Origin: Pseudoalteromonas luteoviolacea
GTDB lineage: Bacteria > Pseudomonadota > Gammaproteobacteria > Enterobacterales > Alteromonadaceae
Assembly: GCF_001696455.1 (NCBI RefSeq)
Contig: NZ_MAUJ01000014.1
Location: 1 to 64,000 of the forward strand
Reading direction: 5' to 3'
DNA: 64,000 nucleotides
Both the position numbers and the translations under genes were made by a program. This document shows positions 43,029 through 55,000 of this stretch, in pieces (position 1 is the first letter of the stretch; every line of letters starts with the position of its first letter). The notes beneath the pieces are model-generated. The model did not search any database. It was not told the origin of the DNA and saw only the letters and a program-made list of their open reading frames with translations.

Positions 43029-46000
43029 ATGCCTATAATATTGTAAAAGAATGCCGCCAAGCAGGGATCCAGTTATCTGTTGAAAACGATAACATTAAAG
43101 TGGTTGGATTAGACACCACAAAACATGCCGACTTGTTAGCGCAAATTAAGCAACACAAACCAGAGATCATCGAGTTCTTAAACAAAGAGCAAGTTGTTTT
43201 GGGCGCTCAACCAACGGGTTTGAACGTCTTAACACGCTCTGATTTCCCATGGGCTGTGCTATCAGATGAAATCCTCGCGTCACCTGCTTTGCAAACGGCT
43301 CAAACCGAAAATATTTATATTGCTACGCCTATGCAATCAGGCTTAATCTTCCACGGCCTGATGGAAGGGAGTGCTTCATATACTTCTATCGCCTATTGTG
43401 ATTTGGAAGGCGACTTGGACATAGAGGCTTTCACAGGTGCCTGGCAATACATTATTCAGCGTCATGCTATCTTCCGCACATCTTTCATTGGTATGGCCGA
43501 AAAGCAGATACACCAACTCGTTCATAACAGTGTCGACACCCCTCTGAAAGTCCTTGATTGGCGAGAAAGGTTACAAGGAGGCATGGAAGAGGCGCTACAA
43601 GCATTTCGAACGCAAGATAAAGAGACCGGATTTGACTTTGATAATGCCCCTTTGATGCGCTTGACCCTTATCCGGATCAGTGACAGCACTTATCATTTCG
43701 TTTGGAGTCACCACCATACTTTATTAGATGGGTGGTGTTTGCCTATCGTGTTCCAAGAGGTAATGGATTGCTATCGTGCGTTGTTGGAACAGAAATCTCC
43801 TGATTTACCCGTTACACCAGAGTATGAAAAGTACATTGGCTGGTTGTATCAGCAAGATAAAGAACAAGCAAAAACCTTCTGGCAACAGAAATTACAAGGG
43901 ATCACCGCACCTACACCGTTAAGGGTCGATCAACTGAAAGACATTTGTGAGGTGTCTGAGGAGACCGAACGCAAGCACTGCACGCATAAATTAACGCTGA
44001 CAGCATCATTAACCAAAGACCTTGAGTCACTGGTGAAGACATCCCGCTGCACGATGAACACATTGCTGCAAGCGGCATGGGGCCTACTATTAAGTCGTTA
44101 CAGTGGTGAACAAGATGTCGTGTTTGGCTCAACCGTCTCCGGTCGCCCAGCGGAGCTGGATGGCATTGAAAGCATGATCGGGCTGTTCATTAACACATTG
44201 CCAGTTCGTATCGACTTTGAACAATGTAATACGCTGCCTGAGTTACTCACACTCCTGCAAAAAAATCATGCGGATTGTGAAGATGTGAGCTACTTAGGCT
44301 TGGCTGATATTCAGCAATTAAGTCAAGTACCGAACGGCATGAACTTATTTGACAGCGTCTTGGTGTTTGAAAACTACCCGACCGCAATTCGCGAGGGCAG
44401 TGATGATGATTTGGGTGTGACGATCAGCAATTCAGGCGGATATGAACAAACAAACTACCCATTAACCCTCATTGCACATCACAATGACACCCTGAGTGTG
44501 AAACTGGATTACTATTCAGATCAATTCGGTAAAGAAACAATCGCGCGCTTGGCAGGGCACCTAGAGAATGTGTTGATCGCGATGGCAAAGCATGGCGAAA
44601 CGTTATCTTTAAAACACATCGATGTCTTAAGCCAGCAAGAGCAGACTCAACTACTCCAGCAATGGAATGACACTGCGGCTGAGTTTCCTGAAAATGCATG
44701 CTTACACACACTATTTGAAACTCAGGTTAGCTTACAACCTGATGCCATTGCCATTACCACTGAAGACGCACAACTGACGTACTCTCAATTAAACAGTAAA
44801 GCGAACCAACTGGCAGCTTATTTGATTGCGCAAGGCGTAAAACCAGATAGTTTAGTGGGGCTGTGTTTTGAGCGTTCGACCGAGATGATTGTGGCCATTT
44901 TGGCCGTACTGAAAGCCGGCGGCGCTTATGTCCCATTCGACCCAGATTACCCAGCGGCGCGATTAAGCTATCTACTCGAGAATAGCGGTGCCAACATCAT
45001 CCTGACACACTCAGCATTAAAATCCGTGCTGCCATTAGATGAGCAGCTCACCGTTTGTCTGGATGAGCAAGATATACAAACAACGCTGGCCACCTATCGC
45101 CAAGATAACATTGATGTTGACAGCATCAACCTGACAGCGAACAACCTCAGTTATGTCCTTTACACCTCAGGCTCTACGGGTAACCCAAAAGGCGTCATGA
45201 TAGAGCATCAGGCGATTGTAAACAGACTTGACTGGATGCAAAGCCAATATCCACTGAGCAATGGCGATAAAGTACTGCAAAAAACGCCTTATAGTTTCGA
45301 TGTGTCAGTATGGGAGCTCTTGTGGGCGATCAGTGTTGGCGCACAATTAGTCTTTGCCAAGCCAGGTGGACACAAAGAGCCGGAATACCTAGCTGAACTG
45401 ATTAAAGCCCATGGGATCACCACATTACACTATGTTCCTTCCATGCTTAAGGTCATGCTAGACACCGTGGATTGGGCTGCATGTGAGAGTGTTAAGTACG
45501 TGTTCTGTAGTGGTGAAGCTTTGACCCAAGGTCAGGTAAACGCCTTTTATGACTCGGGCACAAGCGCTGCACTGCATAACCTATACGGACCGACAGAAGC
45601 CGCTATCGACGTCACTTATTGGGATTGTGCGAACCGTTCTCAGCTCAACACCATTCCAATTGGTAAGCCAATCAACAATATCCAACTCTATGTGCTTGAC
45701 CCTCAACTGCGAGTCCAGCCAATCGGGGCGGTAGGAGAGCTACACATTGCAGGGACGGGCTTGGCTAGAGGCTATTTAAACAATGCTGAGCTCACGCAAC
45801 AACGCTTTATTGAGTGTGACCACCTTGGCCAGAAATCCGTGCGCTTGTACAAAACCGGTGATTTAGTGCGCTGGCTGCCAGATGGTAATTTGGAGTTCCT
45901 AGGTCGAGTCGATCATCAGGTCAAATTGAGAGGCTTTAGGATTGAACTTGGTGAAATCGAAAATCAACTGTCGTTAATTGAAGGCGTCAAAGAAACAGCG

Positions 46001-49000
46001 GTCTTATGTCGAGAAGATGCAGGGTTTGAACCTCGCCTTGTTGCTTATGTCGTGCCCACAGACACCCTTGATGAAGAGGCTGAAGATTATCAAGAAACCA
46101 AACAAGCGTTAATCGCCACCTATTTAGATACACTTTCAAAGATCCTCCCTGAGTACATGGTCCCAAGTGTCGTGGTGATCTTAGATTCAATGCCATTGAA
46201 TAACAACGGTAAGATTGACCGCCGTAGTTTGCCAGTGCCCGCAGAAGGCGACTTAAGAAAAGAAGCCTACGTCGCACCAACCAATCACATTGAAGAAACC
46301 CTGTGTGATATTTGGCAAGATGTGCTGGCCATCGATCAGGTGGGCATTCATGACAACTTCTTCTCATTGGGGGGGCACTCTTTGCTTGCTGTACGCGTGG
46401 GTGCCAAGGTTCAAGATGAATTAGGGCAACCATTACCGATCAAGCAATTGTTTGATACCCCAACGATTGCAGGGTTAGCAAAATATCTAGAAGAAAACCA
46501 AGGTGCAGAGCTTATTTCACCGTTGCCACGAATTGAAATAGATGAAGAACTTGCCGATTTGCCATTCCCACTAACGGGTGTACAGCAGTCTTACCTACTC
46601 GGTCGCTCTGATGTGTTCTCCTTAGGTAATGTCGCTGCACACTATTATTCGGAAGTGAACTTCCCAGGACTAGATTTAGATCGCCTAGGGCTGGCTTGGA
46701 ATCGACTGATTGAACGCCACGGCGTACTGAGAACCCAATTCTCAGAAAGTGGCACACAGAAAATTCTCCCAGAAGTGCCTGAGTACAATATCGCTTTTCA
46801 TGATATGAGAAACCTGAAAGCCCACGACAAAGAGCAGTCTTTGCTTGCCATACGAGATGAGCTTTCTCACCAAGTATTTGATGTTGAGCAGTGGCCATTA
46901 TTTGAACTGCGGGTATCTCGTATCGGTGATGAGCATTTCCGTATGCACTTTAGTATGGACCTGTTACTCATCGATGGCTCGAGCTCAAGAATATTAAAAC
47001 AAGAGCTCTTAGAGTTATACGTTGATCCTAATAAAGAGTTTGAACCGCTCAACCTGTCGTTCCGTGACTATGTCCTAGCCGAGCAACAGCTAGAAGAAAC
47101 GCCGCTGTATCAAAATGCCAAAGAGTATTGGACAAAACGCTTAGAAGACATTCCAATGGCACCAGCTTTGCCGCTGGCAAAAGATCCTTCAGAGGTAAAT
47201 GAGCCTAAATTTGTGCGTCGCCAATACTACCTACCAGCCGATGCATGGACGCAATTACAACAGCGGATCAATGAGTGGCAACTCACCCCTACCGTGTTTA
47301 TGTTGACTGTGTTCTCGCAAGTTTTGAATAGATGGACAAAGAGCAACCGCTTTACCCTCAACTTAACGCTGTTTAACCGCTTACCGATGCATGACGAAGT
47401 AGAAATGCTCTTAGGTGATTTTACCTCGTTAACCTTGCTAGAAATTGAAGCGCGTTCCGATCAAGCGCTGCTTGACAACAGTCGTCGTATTCAAGATCAG
47501 CTTTGGGATGACTTAGAACACAGGTATTTTGGCGGCACCGAAGTGCTGCGCGCCTTAAACCGTCAGTCCGCCAGTCACCAAGCAGTCGCAATGCCGGTGG
47601 TCTTTACCAGTACCTTAGGTCTGGCAGGTGATCAATCTGCGAAGCTGAACATTAAAGAGTTACAATCACGTTCACATCTCGCGCCACAAGACTTTGCGAT
47701 TACGCAGACCTCGCAAATTTGGCTTGATTCAATGGTAAACGTGAACGAAGGACAGCTTACGCTGACCTGGGATGCGGTAGATGAGTTATTTCCACAAGGT
47801 ATGTTGGACGAAATGTTCGCAGCCTACAGTGGCTTACTTCAAGATATCGCATATGGCCGTATTGATTGGCATGACCAATACGTACCGGGGCTACCAACCA
47901 GTCAAGTTAACAAACGCGCGCTCGTCAATAGCACCGATGTTGCAAGGGCGCCGAGCACACTGCACGGGCTGTTCTTAGAGCAAGTGCAAAGCAAGCCAGA
48001 CAATACGGCAGTGATTGCACCGCAGTGCACCTTAAGCTATGCGCAAGTGGACAAGATGGCTGCCAACTTGGCGTCACAACTTCATCAAAAAGGCGCCCAA
48101 GCGAACAAATTGGTCGCGATTGTCATGCACAAAGGCTGGGAGCAAGTCGTTGCTTGTATGGGTATTCTCTACTCAGGCGCCGCTTATCTCCCCATTGACG
48201 CGGGCTTGCCAGCGGAGCGTATTAACAAGCTGCTTAGTATTGGTGAAGTAGACTTGGTCGTGACACAGTCGGATGTACAGGACACGGTCGAATGGCCAAC
48301 AAATGTCGATGTATTATCCGTTGCGATAGAGGACATTAACCGCACGGGTACCACGCGATTCCTTGCCCAACCTAACCCCACCGATCTGGCATATGTGATC
48401 TTCACGTCGGGCTCGACAGGTGAACCGAAAGGGGTCGTTATTGACCATCAAGGGGCTGCGAATACCTGCCTAGATATTAATGGCAAGTTTAATGTGGGCG
48501 AATATGACCGCGCCTTAGCCTTGTCAGCACTTAACTTTGATTTGTCGGTATACGATATCTTTGGCCTGCTGGCCGCCGGTGGTGGCATTGTGATGCCTGC
48601 GGCAGATAAAGATAAAGACCCTGCCCATTGGGTAGAGTGTGCAACACAGCACAATGTAACGATTTGGAACACCGTGCCTGCACTCGCTCAATTATTGGCA
48701 GAGCAATTAGATCGCCTGGGCGACGTGCCTGAATTGGCATTGCGCGTATTCTTATTGAGTGGTGATTGGCTGCCACTGACACTGCCCAATGCACTGCGCA
48801 GCTACTGTCAGGATGCAGAGGTGATCAGTTTAGGGGGGGCTACGGAAGCATCCATTTGGTCTATTTACTTCCCAATTAACAATATAGATCCCACTTGGAA
48901 GAGCATTCCATACGGTAAACCTCTAGAAAATCAGAAGTTTTATGTCTTAAAGCCGGACCTCCGAGAATGTGCGGACTGGGTTGTGGGTGATTTATACATC

Positions 49001-52000
49001 GGTGGTATCGGTGTTGCTAAAGGCTACTGGAAAGACGAAGAGAAAACTCAGTCGAGCTTTATCATCAACCCTCATAACGGCGAAAGACTATACAAAACGG
49101 GGGATTTAGGTCGATATAGAGCGGATGGCAACATTGAGTTCTTAGGTCGTGAAGACTCACAAGTAAAAGTACATGGTCACCGGATTGAGCTTGGCGAGAT
49201 AGAATCAGCGCTAACTGGCCATGACGACATCAAAGATGCCATTGTGTTGGCGGTAGGAGAAAACCGTCACAACAAGAGCTTAGTGGCTTACATCGTGCCT
49301 GAATCAGGCAATGCCGATGAGACACAAATCACCGAGTCAGAACATGGTGAGTATCAGATCCTAACGGATGGCAGTGAGCGCAAAGCATTCAAGCTTGAGC
49401 AACATGGCCTAAGAAAGTTTGCGAAGAGCGCACCAACGATTTCGTTTGCACAACCGCTGGATATGCATGCCGAGTTACAGATCAGTAATGACGTAGACAA
49501 TATGTCATTGACAGAAATCCAAGCGGCAGCAAGTCGTGATGCGTTACCACAAGCAAAGCTTGGTCAATGGCTGGCTACACTGGCCATCACAAACGCTCAA
49601 GATCAAGCCATCGGTAAACGAAGCTACCCATCTGCGGGCTCTTTATATCCAGTACAAACTTACTGTTACTTCAAAGAAGGTGCCGTCGAAGGGGTTGAGC
49701 CTGGCGTCTACTATTACGCACCAGAACAGCACGCATTGATTTGCATTGACCAAGGTACCGCCTTTGCCAAATTGGTGAGTGAGCAACTCACTGACTTGCC
49801 ACTGTTTGTCTTTCTTGTCGCTGATACTGCCGCCATAGGCCCCATGTATGGCGACAGAACAGAGCGATTCTGTGCCCTTGAAGCTGGCCACATAGAGCAC
49901 GTTTTGAAAGGCGGAGCTGTCACCGCTAACATCGCGCTGGGCAATATTGCAACGCCAGCCCAACTGGCACAAGAACGCACTTTCAGTGAGGCACTCCAGT
50001 TAAGTGAACAGCATCAGCTTATGGCTTGTTTTGGCGGTTCACACACCACTGCCAGCCCACAAATCAGCAATGATACTTTCACACTTGTTGGACGCCAAAG
50101 TTACCGAGAGTTCAAGGGTGAAAAAACCGTCACGATTGAGGCGTTAAGTCAGTTTGCAGCTCAACTGACTTGGCACAAAGAGACGCTGGCGCTGTATATG
50201 TATGACAAGGAGAGTGATGCATTTTATCTGTTTGATACGGACCTGTCTCAGTTCAATCAAGTGACAGCAGATTTACCGCTGCTGAGCAACAGTCAAGTAG
50301 TCGGTAAGCAGTCAGTGTCAGACAAGGCGAGCTTCTCATTCTATATTGTTTCTCAAGGGGAGCCGTCACTGGCAGTAACACGACAAGCCGGTCAACTGGG
50401 CCAACGCATGATGCAGCAGAGTGCTAAGTTGCTCATAGGTCTGTGCCCCATCGGTGGCTTGGCCTTTGAAAAAGCAGGCGCTGATCAGACGCTGCTATAT
50501 AGCTTTGACGGCGGTGCCATCAGTGAGGAACAAGCACGCAGTTGGTCGAGTGGCGATGGTGCAATGGAAGATGTCGGTAAAGCACTGCGTGAATACCTAC
50601 TCTCTAAGCTGCCAGTTTACATGGCGCCAACGACCTACATGGTGATGGATGCATTCCCTCTGACACCCAATGGCAAGATCAACCGTAAGGCACTGCCACA
50701 ACCCGATCAAAGTACGTTGCGCGACGTAGATTATGTGGCTCCACGCAATGACACAGAACGTACTCTGTGTGGCATTTGGCAGGAGTTATTGAATGTTGAA
50801 AAAGTAGGCGTGTTAGACAACTTCTTCACGTTAGGCGGCCATTCATTACTCGCGGTGCGCTTAGGAACGCAAATTCAGGATACCTTTAATGTGTCCATGC
50901 CCCTTAAGCAGCTATTCGCCACGCCAAACGTGGAAGGTATTGCTCAGTACCTATCAAAACATGTGCAACAAGAAGCGCAAACGCAAGAGTGGCCACGCAT
51001 CATACCGGATGAAAGCAGTCGCTATGAGCCATTCCCTTTAACTGGCGTTCAGCAAGCCTACTTACTGGGACGCTCTGATGCGTTTGCCTTAGGTAACGTC
51101 TCTACTCACGGTTATTCAGAAGTGAACTTGCCGGATCTGAATGTGGAGCGACTTGAAGAAGTATGGAACCGTTTAATCGGTCACCACGAAATGCTACGTG
51201 CCGAGTTCTCGAACGATGGTATGCAGCGTATTTTACAAGATGTGCCGCGTTACCAAATCCCATACCTAGATTTACGAGACGCCGATGATGCACAGCAGCA
51301 GCTCTCGTCTATCCGAGATGAGTTATCTCATCAGGTATTTGATGTTAGCCGCTGGCCATTATTTGAATTGCGTGTGAGTCGAGTTGGACAGTCACATTAC
51401 CGCTTACATTTCAGTATGGACCTGCTACTTATTGATGCGTCAAGCAGCATGGTACTCACGTCTGAGCTACTCGAGTTGTATGCACAACCAGGTAAAGAAA
51501 TCGCGCCTCTGTCACTGTCTTTCAGAGACTATGTATTGGCTGAAAAAGCATTAGCGGGTACGCCCATTTACGAAAAATCACGAGATTACTGGCATCAGCG
51601 CTTAGAAGATCTGCCAATGGCCCCAGCATTACCATTGGTGAAAGATCCGGTGGAGGTCACCGAGCCAAAATTTGTGCGCCGTGTCTTCCGCATGCCTCAC
51701 AATGAGTGGCAAGCGCTGCAACAAAAGGCCAGTCGAGCAGGCATTACGCCCACGGTGTTCTTGTTAACTATGTTCCAGCAGGTGTTAGCACGCTGGAGTA
51801 AAGCGCCACAATTTACATTGAACTTAACGCTGTTCAATCGATTGCCAATGCATGAAGAGGTCAATCAAATTGTCGGAGACTTTACGTCCTTAACGCTGCT
51901 GCAATTAGCAGCCCAAAGTGATAAATCTCTACTCGATAACGCCAAGCTAGTACAGAGCCAGCTGTGGGAAGACTTAGAGCATCGTTATTATGACGGCATT

Positions 52001-55000
52001 GACGTTCTACGTGCCTTAAACTCCTATGTAGGAGGCAGCCAGTCTGTCACCATGCCAGTTGTTTTCACCAGTGCATTAGGACTGAGTAATACAGACCCAG
52101 ATGTGGCAAAAGCACACCCTCTTTTAGTCAGAGATGAAGCCCTTGCTAAACAGGATTACGGTATTTCTCAAACGTCACAAGTCTGGTTGGATCATCAGGT
52201 GTCAGAAGGCGCAGATGGACTCACTTTAATTTGGGACTCAATTGATGAGCTCTTCCCTGAAGGCATGCTCGATGACATGTTTGACGCCTACCAATCCCTT
52301 ATTGAGGGGATCAGTGTCGATAAGCTGTCGATGCATGACAACTACGCGCCATCTCTACCTGTACAGCAGCAAACGATTCGTGACTCAGTCAACAACACTC
52401 AGGCAGAGCAAAGCCAGTTAACCATGCATGGCTTGTTCCGCAGTCAGCTCGACAAGCACGCTGAGGATATTGCCGTACTGAGCAGTGACATGGCAATTAA
52501 CTATGGTCAGCTCGATGTGATGGCCGGCAGCATGTCAGAACAATTGCGTCAGGCAGGTGCACAACCGAACAAGTTGATTGCCATTGTGATGGAAAAAGGC
52601 TGGGAGCAGGTCGCTGCCGCATTGGCGATACAGTACGCAGGGGCGGCATATCTGCCAATCGATGGTAATTTACCACAAGAGCGTATTGAGCAACTGCTCG
52701 CCTTGGGTGAGGTAGACATCGCGCTCACACAACCACACTTTGCAGATACGATCAATTGGCCAGAAGGCATTGAAGTACTGCCAGTTTGTCGCTCAATCAT
52801 GAACGATAACGCCTACTATTTAGCGGATGAAATTCCAGAAAATCTGGCGTATGTGATTTTCACTTCAGGTTCGACGGGTACACCGAAAGGGGTGGTTATT
52901 GACCATATTGGTGCCGTGAACACGATATTGGATGTTAATGATAAGTTTAACGTCAGCAGTGCAGACCGCGCGATTGCGCTCTCAGCACTTAACTTTGACC
53001 TATCTGTCTACGATATCTTTGGCCTCCTTGCTTGTGGTGGCAGCTTGGTACTGCCAGATGCAGGAAAAGAGAAGGAACCAACACATTGGGTAGAGTTGGT
53101 AGAACGTCATCAGGTCACTTTATGGAATACAGTGCCGGCATTGGCACAGCTGTATGTAGATGAGCTGCTGCGCACAACCAAAGGGCAAGAAGGTATCTGC
53201 AGCTCGATCCGACTGTTTATGTTAAGTGGCGATTGGCTACCCCTTGGGCTACCAGACCAACTTCGTAGCAAAGCTGATGCACAAGTGATCAGTCTCGGTG
53301 GGGCAACAGAGGCTTCCATTTGGTCTATTTACTATCCAATTGATGAAGTACAAAGCCATTGGAAGAGTATTCCATATGGTAAGCCTTTACGTAACCAAAC
53401 ATTCCACGTACTTAAACCTGACTTTTCGAAGTGCCCAGATTGGGTGACCGGTGAGTTATATATTGGTGGCATTGGCTTAGCCAAAGCATATTGGGGCGAT
53501 CCACAAAAAACGGCAAATAGCTTTGTGACACACCCTCACACCAAAGAGCGTCTGTATAAAACAGGGGATTTAGGCCGCTATTTACCTGATGGTAATATCG
53601 AATTCCTTGGCCGCGAAGATACCCAGGTGAAAATTAGTGGTCACCGTATCGAGTTGGGTGAAATAGAGTCTGTTCTGAATAAACACGACCAGATCCAAGA
53701 TGCGATTGTCACCACGGTAGGCGAAAGTCGCTTTAAGAAGCGTCTTGCCGCTTATATTGTGCCAAAGCAGTCTCAGTCAAACGCCCTGCAATCTTCCGGT
53801 ATGTCCATTGTTGATGAACAGGGCCAATGCCAATTTACACTGTTGGAGGATAATCAAGAAAAGCTGCTGTTTAAGCTATCTCAAAAAGGATTGCGAAACA
53901 TCCCAGACTCGCAAACACATCCTTTAACACATAAGCCTGATGTGCACAGTGCGCTCTACGTGAGCGAACATGCAGCACCTATTTCGGTTGCACAGCTGTC
54001 TGAACACGCTCAGACGATGTCACAGGAGCAACTCGGCAGTTGGCTAAGTTGCTTGGCACAAGTTCCTGTCGAGGGACACTCGATACCTAAGCGCAGCTAT
54101 GCATCTGCCGGCTCGCTATATCCGGTGCAAACTTACTTGTACTTTGCCCCAGGTGCCGTCGATGGTCTGGCGTCAGGGTTCTATTACTATGATCCAGCAC
54201 AACACCAGCTTCAGCTCCTGAGCGATCAGCCTGTTGCCGGCCACCTTGATAACGCATTATCGCAGCTACCGATGGCAGTATTCTTAGTGGCCGATTATGA
54301 CGCAATGGGGCCAATCTATGGCAATGAAACCGCACGATTCAGCACCATTGAAGCGGGTCATATGCATGCGGTACTCGATGCCACATCGGGCCACCATCAC
54401 CTTGCGACCGCACCGCTGAGCAATCTGGTTACGCGAGATACTCATGCGGCTTTAACTGAGGCATTGTCGCTCTCACCAGCGCATCAATTGATGCAATGTT
54501 TGGCTGTCGCAAGTATTGAGCGCACAGTCACCACAGCATCGGTGCCGCTATTGGCGCGTCAGAGTTATCGTCAGTACTTACCGCAACCGGTAACGCTAGA
54601 CGATGCAGCTAAGTTAGTCAGTCAAGCTACGACAGAGACGCAGGGCTGTGCTGTTTATTTGCACACCAAAGCAGATAACGTGTTCTACGTTTTTGACCAA
54701 GATAGCCAACAGTTCAAGGTTTCTGATGACGCCTCTTTAACGGCGAACAATGATGAGGGTGTCAACAAGTCTACCTATGAACGCGCTGCATTTTCTCTGT
54801 TCCTTGTCGGCGATACACGTAGCCATGCTGACTATTTACGCGTCGGTGAAATCGGCCAGCGCCTCATGCAATTGGCATACAGCTTTGAAATGGGGTTATG
54901 TCCCATCGGGAGTGTTGCGTTTAAACAAACCCATGATGGTAAACCCATGCTGTATAGCTTTGAGGGCGGCATGATCAGTCAAGCACAAACACAGCAATGG